Assembly (NCBI RefSeq): GCF_900142195.1
Contig: NZ_FRAB01000020.1
Location: forward strand, 44,824 to 108,823
Direction: 5' to 3'
Origin: Paraburkholderia terricola
Lineage (GTDB): Bacteria > Pseudomonadota > Gammaproteobacteria > Burkholderiales > Burkholderiaceae
DNA length: 64,000 nt
Positions 42,507 through 50,430 of this stretch are shown piece after piece; within the stretch, counting starts at the first letter, position 1; every line of letters starts with the position of its first letter. A program made the translations under genes and the position numbers. The notes beneath the pieces are model-generated. The model searched no databases. It saw only the letters and a list, made by a program, of their open reading frames with translations, and had not been told where the DNA came from.

Positions 42507-43718
42507 ATGCAAACCCGCCCGCGCCCGCGCGTTCTTCAGCACATTCCACGCAGTGTCTGGGTGCTGGGCTTCGTCAGCCTGTTGATGGACGTGTCGTCGG
42601 AGATCGTCCATAGCCTGTTGCCGATGTTCCTCATGGCGAGCCTCGGCGCGAGCGCGACGACGATCGGCCTGATCGAAGGCGTCGCCGAAGCCACCGCTCC
42701 CGCGGTCAAGGTGTTTTCCGGCACGCTCAGCGATTACCTCGGCAATCGCAAATGGCTCGCCGTCGCCGGCTACGGTCTCGGCGCGCTCAGCAAGCCACTG
42801 TTCGCGATCGCGCCCAGCATCGGCATCGTCGTGACGGCGCGCGTTCTGGACCGGGTCGGCAAGGGCATTCGCGGCGCGCCGCGCGACGCGCTGGTGGCCG
42901 ACGTCACGCCGCCCCATCTGCGAGGCGCCGCGTTCGGACTGCGCCAATCGCTCGACACGGTCGGCGCGTTTCTCGGACCGCTGCTGGCGGTCATCATCAT
43001 GCTCGCGTGGGCGGATAACTTCCGGCTTGCGTTCTGGCTCGCCGTGATTCCCGGTTTGCTCGCGGTCGCGCTGCTGGCCTTCGGCGTCGAGGAACCGGCG
43101 CGCGAGCCGGGTGCGAAGCGGGTCAATCCGATTCGCTGGGAAAGCGTGAAGCAGCTCGGCGGCGGCTACTGGTGGGTGGTCGTGGTGGGCGGGGTCTTCG
43201 CGCTGGCGCGCTTCAGCGAAGCGTTCCTGGTCTTGCGCGCGATGGGCAGCGGCGTGCCGGTTGCGCTGGTTCCTCTCGTGATGGTGGCGATGAACATCGT
43301 GTACGCGCTGTCCGCGTATCCGTTCGGCAAGCTCGCGGATACGACGAGCCACACGCGCCTGTTGATCGCCGGCCTCGTCGCCTTGATCGCCGCCGACGTG
43401 GTGCTCGCGCATGGCGCGCACTGGAGCATGGTGCTAGTGGGCGTCGCGCTGTGGGGTTTGCACATGGGGATGACGCAGGGCTTGCTCGCCACCATGGTCG
43501 CGCAAACCGCGCCCGCGCACTTGCGCGGCACGGCCTTCGGTTTCTTCAATCTGTTCAGCGGCATGGTGACGCTCGCGTCCAGCGTGATCGCGGGCGCCTT
43601 GTGGGATCGCGTGGGCGCCACGGCGACTTTTTACGCGGGAGCGGGCTTTTGCGTTTTGACGATCACGTTGCTGGTGTTCGGACGATCGTCGGCCACGCAA
43701 TCACGGGCGAACCGCTAG
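42507..43718 (+). CDS. MFS transporter
   Basis: A 403-residue major-facilitator permease with twelve predicted helices. The first helix region reads VWVLGFVSLLMDVSSEIVHS, the loop 2-3 motif appears as GTLSDYLGNRKWLAVAGYGLG, RVLDRVGKGIRGAPRDALVADVTP is characteristic of this subgroup, and the second half repeats the pattern at YPFGKLADTTSHTRLLIAG. Such proteins act as exporters of drugs or metabolites; the substrate is unknown. The start at 42507 follows GAGGA. It overlaps the convergent DUF2894 gene stop by four bases. Confidence 0.88.
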   Translation: MQTRPRPRVLQHIPRSVWVLGFVSLLMDVSSEIVHSLLPMFLMASLGASATTIGLIEGVAEATAPAVKVFSGTLSDYLGNRKWLAVAGYGLGALSKPLFAIAPSIGIVVTARVLDRVGKGIRGAPRDALVADVTPPHLRGAAFGLRQSLDTVGAFLGPLLAVIIMLAWADNFRLAFWLAVIPGLLAVALLAFGVEEPAREPGAKRVNPIRWESVKQLGGGYWWVVVVGGVFALARFSEAFLVLRAMGSGVPVALVPLVMVAMNIVYALSAYPFGKLADTTSHTRLLIAGLVALIAADVVLAHGAHWSMVLVGVALWGLHMGMTQGLLATMVAQTAPAHLRGTAFGFFNLFSGMVTLASSVIAGALWDRVGATATFYAGAGFCVLTITLLVFGRSSATQSRANR

Positions 43719-44398
43719 CGCGATTTTCCGCGCGCACTCTTGCCGGCGCTCGCCGCGCGCGGCGCGTCCTTTCCCGCCGCCGCGCCGCCGGTCATCTGCT
43801 CCATCCACGACAATGCGTCGACATAGGACAGGAACTGCTTGAGATATCCCGGCGAGAGTTCACGCATCAGCGAAAGCGACCGATGCACGAGACTGCTCGA
43901 ATTGAGCGGCCCCGCATTCCCCGGCACCTGTTCGAGCGATTGCCGCAACTGCTTTTCGGTGCGAGCCCTGGAGGCAAGCTCGCGGAAGTAGTCGAGCATC
44001 TCCAGTTCCGGGTATGCGGCGGAGCGCGACGCGGCGGGGCCCGAGGCATGCACCGCCGAATGAATGCCGCCGATGTACGCGATCAACCCGGCAAGCGTTT
44101 CATGAGGGGACGCACCCGGCGATGCCGCGCCGCGCGCCTCGTCGACCGCCGATGCGGCCCGCCGCTCCAGATCGCCCGCATAGTCCGCAAGCAGTGTCGA
44201 CAGCCGGTCGTCGAGGATACGGCGCGCCTCGCCGCCGTGGCCGGCTGCGCGCCGTTCCAGCGCCTCGATGAAATGAAAGCGGATCGGGTTCACGCGATCG
44301 GCGCCGCGCTCGCGCCAGGCGTCGAGCGTCGCGCGGACCGCGCCTGCGTCGCGACTATCACCGCCACTATCGCGGCCACTGTCGCCGCCCCTACTCAC
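43715..44398 (-). CDS. DUF2894 protein of the DUF3348-DUF802-OmpA cluster, GTG start
   Basis: A 227-residue cytoplasmic protein. The DUF2894 core reads ATLDAWRERGADRVNPIRFHF followed by IEALERRAAGHGGEARRIL and a basic, helical C-terminus ending in KSARGKSR. It starts with GTG at 44398, overlapping the OmpA-like stop by eight bases, so it is translationally coupled and last in the operon. The function is unknown; constant association with a MotA/MotB-like pair suggests a cytoplasmic accessory to that complex. N-terminal residues are Gly/Ser/Asp-rich and likely disordered. Confidence 0.8.
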   Translation of the reverse strand: MSRGGDSGRDSGGDSRDAGAVRATLDAWRERGADRVNPIRFHFIEALERRAAGHGGEARRILDDRLSTLLADYAGDLERRAASAVDEARGAASPGASPHETLAGLIAYIGGIHSAVHASGPAASRSAAYPELEMLDYFRELASRARTEKQLRQSLEQVPGNAGPLNSSSLVHRSLSLMRELSPGYLKQFLSYVDALSWMEQMTGGAAAGKDAPRAASAGKSARGKSR

Positions 44399-45038
44399 GG
44401 GACTTCACCGTCGCGCTCGACGGCCTCGGCACAGGCGCTATTTCCACGCGCCGGTTCCTGGCCCGGCCGTCCTCGTCGGCATTCGAACTGACGGGCTGCC
44501 CGGAGCCGAACGCGGCCGCGAACACGGACGCCGAAGGCACGCCTTCGTCGATCAACGCACGCGTCACCGTCAACGCGCGCTGCGCGGACAACTCCCAGTT
44601 GTCGGCGAAGCGGCGATTGCCGTCGCGCACCTGGCGGTCGTCGGTGAAGCCGCTCACCATCAGGATTTCGTCGCGCGTCTTGAGCCAGGCGGAGAGCGGC
44701 GCGGCCAGGCTCTTCAACACCTCCCGGCCCTCGGGCTGCAACTGATCGGAGTTCAGCTTGAACAGCACGCTGCCGTTGATGCCGATGCGCCCGTTGACGA
44801 GCGTCACCCGCCCCGCCGCCAGCGGTCCGGCCAACGCCTGCTCCAGCGTCATGCGGCGCTGCGTTTCCACCTGACGCTGCTTGACCTCCTGCTCCAGCTT
44901 GCTGGAAAGCTCCATCTCCACGCCGATCACGCCGACCAGAATCAGCACGAACGCGCCGAGCAGTACCGACATCAAGTCGCCGAAAACAGGCCAGATCGGC
45001 GCCGTCTGCTCCACGCCGCCGTCGATTTCCTCGTTCAT
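44391..45038 (-). CDS. OmpA-family, MotB-like membrane protein
   Basis: A 215-residue protein with one N-terminal transmembrane helix and a periplasmic OmpA peptidoglycan-binding domain. The helix IWPVFGDLMSVLLGAFVLILVG contains an Asp (residue 21) placed as the proton/sodium-carrying Asp of MotB, TolR and ExbD. The OmpA part (about 85-205) includes LFKLNSDQLQPEGREVLKSL, VSGFTDDRQV and NWELSAQRALTVTRALIDEG, and ARNRRVEIAPVP at the end. It overlaps the start of DUF2894 and is overlapped by the DUF802 stop (ATGA). It is the natural stator partner of the preceding MotA/ExbB-like protein. Confidence 0.87.
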   Translation of the reverse strand: MNEEIDGGVEQTAPIWPVFGDLMSVLLGAFVLILVGVIGVEMELSSKLEQEVKQRQVETQRRMTLEQALAGPLAAGRVTLVNGRIGINGSVLFKLNSDQLQPEGREVLKSLAAPLSAWLKTRDEILMVSGFTDDRQVRDGNRRFADNWELSAQRALTVTRALIDEGVPSASVFAAAFGSGQPVSSNADEDGRARNRRVEIAPVPRPSSATVKSRE

Positions 45039-47392
45039 GCCGCCTCGGCTCCGGCTGAAGTCCGCTGACCGGCAAGCTGCTGCAACTCCTCGACGATCTG
45101 CTTCTGCGAGATCATGCTCAGGTCGATCACTTCGCGCGCCTGCGCGACGTAATAGGCAAGCTGTTCGTCACTGCGCGCGAGCGATTTGTCGAGCGCGGTT
45201 TCGATCCGCTGCAAGTGGTCCACCAGCTTGTCGTTCGATGCGCCGAAAGTCTGCACGGCCATGCCGAACGCTTCGCCCAGGCTCGCCACCTCGACGGCGC
45301 CGCCGGTGACCTGCGCGGCGACGGCACCGAGTTTGCCGGTCTCGAGCTCGACCTTCTCGGTGAACTGCGTGCCGACACGCTGCAGAAGATCCGCCGATGT
45401 GGCGACCAGTGCGTCGACGGCGGTGCGCTGTTCCGTGGACGCATGGTTCACGGCATCGAGCAAGGTTTCCAGCGTTTCCAGCAGACGGCTGCGTTCCTGC
45501 AGCATCGCGGTGTCGCGGACCATGCTGTCGGAGAGCTTCTGGCGCAGTTCCGCGACGACTTCCGCCGCGGCCTTGGGCGCTTCCGACGCGGCCTGCACGA
45601 GCCGTGCAATCTCCGCGATCGTTTCGCTCGCCTGCGCCTGCGTTTGAGCGGATATGTCGCGCGCGGTGCGCTCCAGCACGTCGCAGATTTCCTGTTGGCG
45701 GCTGGCGGCGTGCGTGCTGGTTTTTTCCCACTCCGCGCGCAAGGTCGCGGCCATCGAACCGAGCGATTCGGTCCATGCCGCGAGCCGCTGCTGGTCGCGC
45801 GACGCCAGTTCCGCCTGCAGGTTCGCCGCGGCCTTCGGGGCCTCGGCAGCCGCTTGCACGAGGCGGTCGATCTCGGCGATCGTGCTGCTCGCGTACGCCT
45901 GCGTCTGGGCCGATATGTCGCGCGCGGTCTGAGCCAGCGTATCGCACATGTCCTGTTGCCGGCTGGCGCTGCGCGCGCCGGCCTGCTCCCATTCCTTGCT
46001 CAACGTGGCGGCGATCGAACCGAGCGATTCGGTCCACGCCGCGAGCCGCTGCTCGTCACGCGACGCCAAGGCGCTCTGCAAGTCCGCATGCGACTCGCCG
46101 ACCGTGCGCAGCAGCGCAGCCGAATGCTGCTCGAAAGTCGCCGCCGCCGCCGCGAGAGCCTGCTGGTTCTGAGCCGCGAGCTTTTCGCCGGCGCTTTCCT
46201 GCCGCGACAGCGCCGCGTTCCACGCTTGCGACACGTCGCCCGCGGTCGCTTCCAGCCGCGCGGAAACGCCATCCAGCAGGCCGGCCGAGCGTTGCTCGAA
46301 GGTCTCGGTAAAGCGGTCCAGCGACGCGCGCAGATGCCCGGCCAACGCTTCGCTCGACCGCTGGTGTTCCGCCAACGCCTTGTTCCAGATGTCGGCGACG
46401 GTCGTGGTCGTCGCTTCGAAACCGCTCGACAGTCCGTTCAACTGCCGCTCCACGGCATGCGTGACGGTGTCGTGCAACGCCGCCGTCTCGCGCGCGAGGC
46501 CCGCCATCGTGGCCTCCATCACGGGCTGCAACGCCGCGCTCGCGGCGCGGGCGCTGTCGGCGACGCTCGCCTTCAACGATTGCTCCACCGACGAGGCGAG
46601 CCGCAGGTATGCGGCCTCGGTCTTGCCGTGAAAGGCGTCCTGGCTGGCGATCTGCCGTTCGTTCAATGCCAGGCTCTGCTGCTCGATGGCCGCCATCATC
46701 GTTTGCAGACGGTCGACCAGCGTGGGCATCACGTCCGCCTGGCGCTGCAGGAGCTTGAAGGCCTCTTCGCGCTGATGGCTTCGCGAGTAGCTACGCAAGG
46801 TCGTGGCGATCTCGATGTCGAGCAGTTGCGCCGCGTGCAGCCGCTCGCGCCGGCACAACGTGGACAGCAGCCCGAGCATCGCGGAGGTGGCCACGCCCGC
46901 GATCGACGTGCCGAATGCGAAGCCGAGGCCCTTCACCGGCGCGGCCAGCGAAGCACGAATCGCCTGTAGGTCGGTCGCGCTTTCCAGCGCCATGCCGGTG
47001 CCCTTCAGCGTCGCCACCATGCCGAGCAGCGTGCCGAGCATGCCGAGCAGCACGAGCAAGCCGACGAGGTACGGCGTCAACGCCGGCCCCGGCAGCGCCA
47101 CGCGCTCGCCTTCGACGCGCAGGCGCACCGCATTGCGCAAGCTCGGATGCAGGGCGTCGAGCCACGCGCCTAGACTCGACGGCGGCGCGGACAGATCCGC
47201 GACGGCACGCGTCAGGCTGGACGTGGCCTGGCTATAGCGTCGCAGTTCGAACGCGCCCGCGAGGTAACAGGCGCCGATCAACAGCGTGACGGCCAGCGCC
47301 AGCGGGTTCGAAACGACATAGCCGCCAGCGATCCAGCACACGGCGGCGAGGCCGGCCAAAAACACAACGAGGTCGATACGATATCTGGACAT
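45035..47392 (-). CDS. DUF802 MotA/ExbB-like membrane protein with long coiled-coil tail
   Basis: A 785-residue protein. Two hydrophobic segments lie at about 8-50 and two more near 106-130 and 152-180. The latter pair has the MotA/TolQ/ExbB pattern: LVGLLVLLGMLGTLLGMVAT and PVKGLGFAFGTSIAGVATSA. From about residue 200 to the end the chain is Ala/Glu/Gln-rich with heptad-like spacing, a long coiled-coil or helical tail, and includes a tandem duplication (residues 444-617). A final segment AYYVAQAREVIDLSMISQKQ ends the chain. The start at 47392 is 10 bp after the DUF3348 stop. With the OmpA-like partner it should form an ion-driven membrane motor whose tail reaches into the cytoplasm; the job is unknown. 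Confidence 0.85.
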   Translation of the reverse strand: MSRYRIDLVVFLAGLAAVCWIAGGYVVSNPLALAVTLLIGACYLAGAFELRRYSQATSSLTRAVADLSAPPSSLGAWLDALHPSLRNAVRLRVEGERVALPGPALTPYLVGLLVLLGMLGTLLGMVATLKGTGMALESATDLQAIRASLAAPVKGLGFAFGTSIAGVATSAMLGLLSTLCRRERLHAAQLLDIEIATTLRSYSRSHQREEAFKLLQRQADVMPTLVDRLQTMMAAIEQQSLALNERQIASQDAFHGKTEAAYLRLASSVEQSLKASVADSARAASAALQPVMEATMAGLARETAALHDTVTHAVERQLNGLSSGFEATTTTVADIWNKALAEHQRSSEALAGHLRASLDRFTETFEQRSAGLLDGVSARLEATAGDVSQAWNAALSRQESAGEKLAAQNQQALAAAAATFEQHSAALLRTVGESHADLQSALASRDEQRLAAWTESLGSIAATLSKEWEQAGARSASRQQDMCDTLAQTARDISAQTQAYASSTIAEIDRLVQAAAEAPKAAANLQAELASRDQQRLAAWTESLGSMAATLRAEWEKTSTHAASRQQEICDVLERTARDISAQTQAQASETIAEIARLVQAASEAPKAAAEVVAELRQKLSDSMVRDTAMLQERSRLLETLETLLDAVNHASTEQRTAVDALVATSADLLQRVGTQFTEKVELETGKLGAVAAQVTGGAVEVASLGEAFGMAVQTFGASNDKLVDHLQRIETALDKSLARSDEQLAYYVAQAREVIDLSMISQKQIVEELQQLAGQRTSAGAEAA
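45542..46063 (-). repeat. tandem 261-bp duplication inside the DUF802 gene
   Basis: Two in-frame units of 261 bp (45803-46063 and 45542-45802) encode 87-residue repeats starting SRDEQRLAAWTESLGSIAAT and SRDQQRLAAWTESLGSMAAT. Both end in APKAAA followed by a Glu-Leu stretch. The coding similarity is high, so the duplication is fairly recent or kept uniform. It lengthens the helical tail without changing frame. Confidence 0.85.
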
Positions 47393-47402
47393 AGTGTCCC
47401 AG

Positions 47403-48158
47403 TTAGCTGGCGCGAAGGGCGGCGAGCAACCCTTCGACCGGTTGAAAACGAACATCCAGTTCGGCAAGCAGGACGCTCTGCATGTCCTTGCGGAATACGT
47501 CGAGCCATGCGCCGGGGATGTGTGCCGATGTGAGCGCCGGGGCGTTGGCGTTGGCGTTGGCTTCGGCCAGCGCCGCTTGCTCCGCCACGCGCAAGCGCTC
47601 GAAATGCCCGGCGAGCAATCCGGGCACCGCGCCGAGCACACCCCGCTCGCGCTCGGCGAGCGCACGCTCCATGACCGCATCCACCAACGCGAGCCGCGCC
47701 ATCGCGGGCGTGCGCGCGGCCAGCATGCCCCGCAGACGGCCGCGCAAAGTGCCGATGCCGGTCTCCATCGTCTGCTGCAGCGAGAGATAGCGTTGACGGA
47801 ACACCGCGTAGTCGACTGCCGTATCCGTGGCGGCACTAGGCGCGGACGCCGGCGCGGGTGCGCGCCGCTTCGCCGTGGCGAGAACGCTGTCGCCCGCGAT
47901 GGCCTTCGCCAACGAACTGCGCACGCGAGCGCATTCTTCCTCGTCGGCGCTGCCGAAAGCGCGCGCGCCAGAGGCCACCGCGGGCGGATTGCCGTTCAGC
48001 GCCGAGGACAGCGCAATCGCGTCGGTCCAGCCGAGCCATTGGCTGAGCCGGTCTGAAAGCGATTGCCTGGATTCGGGAACGTCGGCATCCGTCAGGCGAG
48101 CCAGCAGGCGGATGAGCGCCGGGCCGCTGAAAACTGTGCGCGGGAGGATTTGCAACAT
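47403..48158 (-). CDS. DUF3348 protein, first gene of the motor-like operon
   Basis: A 251-residue cytoplasmic protein of family DUF3348. It begins MLQILPRTVFSGPALIRLLA followed by LTDADVPESRQSLSDRLSQWLGWTDAIALSSAL, the recognisable family start, and continues as a helical protein with VFRQRYLSLQQTMETGIGTLRGRLRGML near the middle. No motif of known catalytic function was seen. It is the first of four genes with stops and starts 10 bp apart or overlapping. Its start lies 254 bp from the divergent gene at 48413. The role is unknown. Confidence 0.8.
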   Translation of the reverse strand: MLQILPRTVFSGPALIRLLARLTDADVPESRQSLSDRLSQWLGWTDAIALSSALNGNPPAVASGARAFGSADEEECARVRSSLAKAIAGDSVLATAKRRAPAPASAPSAATDTAVDYAVFRQRYLSLQQTMETGIGTLRGRLRGMLAARTPAMARLALVDAVMERALAERERGVLGAVPGLLAGHFERLRVAEQAALAEANANANAPALTSAHIPGAWLDVFRKDMQSVLLAELDVRFQPVEGLLAALRAS

Positions 48159-48343
48159 ACCACCGGAAGCGAAAAAGTCAGCAGTTTACACGCTGACGGC
48201 CTCGCGAGCCTCTCGTGTCGCCGTGTGACGCCGATGCAGCCTTATCCGCTCGACGCTCGGCGTGATGCGCTTTCAGGCGCACGCGTGACGAAGACAATGG
48301 GCCGCGTCGGCTCGCCGCTGCAACGTCACGTTACAAACCAGCG

Positions 48344-48374
48344 TTGACGTTCGCGGCGGGCAAATGGTTATCAT
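48344..48374 (+). promoter_or_regulatory. promoter candidate for the SQ-repeat protein gene
   Basis: TTGACG at 48344-48349 and TATCAT at 48369-48374, 19 bp apart, lie 39 bp before the ATG at 48413. The -35 is strong, but the spacing is longer than ideal. Confidence 0.4.
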
Positions 48375-48412
48375 GGGCGCATTGAATTTGCCTGAACGAC
48401 CCGTTGGTTAAT

Positions 48413-49219
48413 ATGAGGAATACCGGAAAAGTATTGGTGGTTGCGTTGGTGCTTGCAGAGGTCGCGTTCGGCGCTTACTTCCTGACACACAACGAAGACC
48501 AGTCGGCGCCGCCCGCCGACGCCACCGCCACCACGGCAACGGCCGGCTCCCGACTGGACGGCACGCATATCACCGCGGGAAGCGTGGCCGGCACGGCGCA
48601 GCCCGCGTCAGGCGTGGACACTGCGGCCCGCACGGTGCAGCCCGCGCCAGCCACGAACAACGCCGCACGCACGATGCAGCCAGCGCCGTCCAAGGACATC
48701 GCGGCCCGCGCCCCGACGCAGTCGCAGTCGCAGTCGCAGTCGCAGTCGCAGTCGCAGTCGCAGTCGCAGTCGCAGTCGCAGTCGCAGTCGCAGGTCGGTA
48801 GCATCGCGCCTGAAACCGATTTGTCAGCAAAGCGCCCCGTGCAAGCGCCGCAGCCCAAGACACAGCCGCGTCAGGAACTCGCGCGAGCGCCGGCACCGGC
48901 GCCGGTCGAGGCTTCGGCCTCCGTCGCCGCGAAGCCGGGCAGCGTGCCGCCCAGCGCACGCGCGCGTGACAACACGAGCCGGCAGAACCCAGGATCGAAC
49001 GCGGTGGCGTCCTCATTCACGGATCAGCTCGTCAAGGAGTCGGCGAAACTCGATCCTTCATTGCCGCCGCCGTCGCCGTCGGCGCCGCCTCTCGTCCGTG
49101 ACGATCGGTCCCGCCGCGGTCCGAATCCGGTTGCGGCCGCGTTGACGGATCAACTCGTCCGGGAATCGTCCAAACTCGATCCGGCATTGCCGCCGCCGAA
49201 TCAGCCCGGCACGAAGTGA
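48413..49219 (+). CDS. membrane-anchored low-complexity protein with (SQ)n repeat
   Basis: A 268-residue protein that I cannot assign to a family. One N-terminal hydrophobic segment (VLVVALVLAEVAFGAYFL) would act as membrane anchor or uncleaved signal, leaving a periplasmic, Ala/Pro/Thr/Gln-rich disordered chain. Residues 103-127 are alternating Gln-Ser encoded by a perfect hexanucleotide repeat. Two duplicated motifs sit near the C-terminus, FTDQLVKESAKLDPSLPPP and LTDQLVRESSKLDPALPPP, and two QPAP segments precede the SQ run. A TTG at 48404 could extend it by three residues. It is divergent from the DUF3348 operon; whether it belongs functionally with that motor is open. Confidence 0.7.
   Translation: MRNTGKVLVVALVLAEVAFGAYFLTHNEDQSAPPADATATTATAGSRLDGTHITAGSVAGTAQPASGVDTAARTVQPAPATNNAARTMQPAPSKDIAARAPTQSQSQSQSQSQSQSQSQSQSQSQSQVGSIAPETDLSAKRPVQAPQPKTQPRQELARAPAPAPVEASASVAAKPGSVPPSARARDNTSRQNPGSNAVASSFTDQLVKESAKLDPSLPPPSPSAPPLVRDDRSRRGPNPVAAALTDQLVRESSKLDPALPPPNQPGTK
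48719..48793 (+). repeat. in-frame (CAGTCG)12 hexanucleotide repeat
   Basis: Twelve uninterrupted copies of CAGTCG plus a final CAG lie inside the preceding coding region. Because the unit is six bases, gain or loss of copies changes only the number of Gln-Ser pairs. Perfect identity of units marks it as a likely variable-number locus. Confidence 0.95.
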
Positions 49220-49247
49220 GCGCGTGAATGGCAGGACATGTCGCGCG

Positions 49248-50348
49248 TTAGCCCGCCCACTGCGCCAACTGCCTCACGCTTTCCTTCAACTCGCGCTCCA
49301 GCTCGGCAAACAGTTCCGCTGCGGGCAACGACTTGGCGAGCGCCGCAGCCTGCCCCGCCCACTGCGCACCGTAGCCGAATTCGCCCTTGGCCTTGGCTGC
49401 CGCATGCAGCGCCTTTCCCGCGTCGTATGCGATCGGATACGCGGGCGGCCTCGGTGAACGTGGGTCGTCGCCGAGTTCCGTGAACCGGTTCACCATGCCG
49501 CGCGCGAGACGCCCGGAAATGGCCGTGGTGAACATGGTGTGGCGAGCCGGCTCGCCGAGCAGGGCGCGGCGGTAGCCTTCGTCGATCGAGGTTTCGGGGC
49601 ACGCGACAAACGCGGTGCCGAGTTGCGCGGCCTGCGCGCCCAGCGCGAGCGCGGCGGCGATGCCCGCGCCGTCCATGATGCCGCCCGCGGCGATCACCGG
49701 CAGATCGAATTCCCTGACCAGCAGCCGCGTCAATGCAAACGTGCCCAGCCGGTCGTCGGGCGCATCCTGATCGAACACACCGCGATGTCCGCCCGCCTCG
49801 ATACCTTGCGCGACGATCGCGTCGACGCCCGCGGCTGCAACCTGCGCGGCTTCTTGCGGATTCGTCGCCGAGGCGAGCAGCTTGATCCCAGCCTGCTTCA
49901 GCGCCGCGATGACTTCAGCCGATGGCAAACCGAAATGGAAGCTGACCACCGCGGGCTTTTCGTCGAGAAAAACCTGGAGCATGGCGGCGTCCACCAGGAA
50001 GCTCGTGTAGATCTCCGATAACGACGACGGCGGCGTGGCTCCGTACTGCTCGAAGTGCGGCGCGAGCCAGTTCAACCATTGCCGCTCCACGCTCGCATCG
50101 GCCATGGCCGGCTGGTGACAGAACACGTTGATGTTGAAGGGCTTCGCCGTCAGCGCGCGCGTCTCGCGGATCACCTTGCGCGCGCCCTCGGCGTTCATGG
50201 CGCCGACGCCGAGCGACCCGAGGCCGCCCGCATTCGACACGGCCGCCGCGAGCGCGGGCGTGCTCACGCCGGCCATCGGCGCCTGAATGATCGGCTTGTC
50301 GATGCCCAGTATGCGCAGCAGCGACCGGTTGTCAGTGTGAATCGTCAT
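49248..50348 (-). CDS. nitronate monooxygenase-like FMN oxidoreductase
   Basis: A 366-residue TIM-barrel flavoprotein of the 2-nitropropane dioxygenase/nitronate monooxygenase group. The N-terminal KPIIQAPMAGVSTPALAAAVSNAGGLGSLG is diagnostic. The FMN-phosphate region includes AQGIEAGGHRGVF with the class-I catalytic His, and VIAAGGIMDGAGIAAALALGAQAAQLGTAF. It detoxifies alkyl nitronates in known cases; the substrate here is not fixed. The start at 50348 follows GAGGACGAG. It is encoded beside, and on the same strand as, a LysR regulator located 82 bp upstream. Confidence 0.88.
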   Translation of the reverse strand: MTIHTDNRSLLRILGIDKPIIQAPMAGVSTPALAAAVSNAGGLGSLGVGAMNAEGARKVIRETRALTAKPFNINVFCHQPAMADASVERQWLNWLAPHFEQYGATPPSSLSEIYTSFLVDAAMLQVFLDEKPAVVSFHFGLPSAEVIAALKQAGIKLLASATNPQEAAQVAAAGVDAIVAQGIEAGGHRGVFDQDAPDDRLGTFALTRLLVREFDLPVIAAGGIMDGAGIAAALALGAQAAQLGTAFVACPETSIDEGYRRALLGEPARHTMFTTAISGRLARGMVNRFTELGDDPRSPRPPAYPIAYDAGKALHAAAKAKGEFGYGAQWAGQAAALAKSLPAAELFAELERELKESVRQLAQWAG

Positions 50349-50430
50349 GTCTCGTCCTCTTCGAAATGAGCTTGTCGTCAATACCGGCACCGTGAGCCGC
50401 GATGCGCCGCGTTCGATAACCGGTGATGCG

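Noticed and set aside
41502..43421. 639-codon minus-strand frame across the LivF-like and MFS genes
   Set aside because: It spans two unrelated real genes on the other strand, is Arg/His/Gln-rich and has no recognisable domain.
43715..48158. calling the DUF802/OmpA operon a Zorya system outright
   Set aside because: ZorC, ZorD or ZorE helicase/nuclease components are absent, and the cluster seems common in this bacterial group, so only an architectural resemblance is claimed.
48719..48793. CRISPR-like regular repetition
   Set aside because: Units are contiguous 6-mers without spacers and lie in a coding frame; it is a microsatellite. No other stretch shows repeat-spacer structure.
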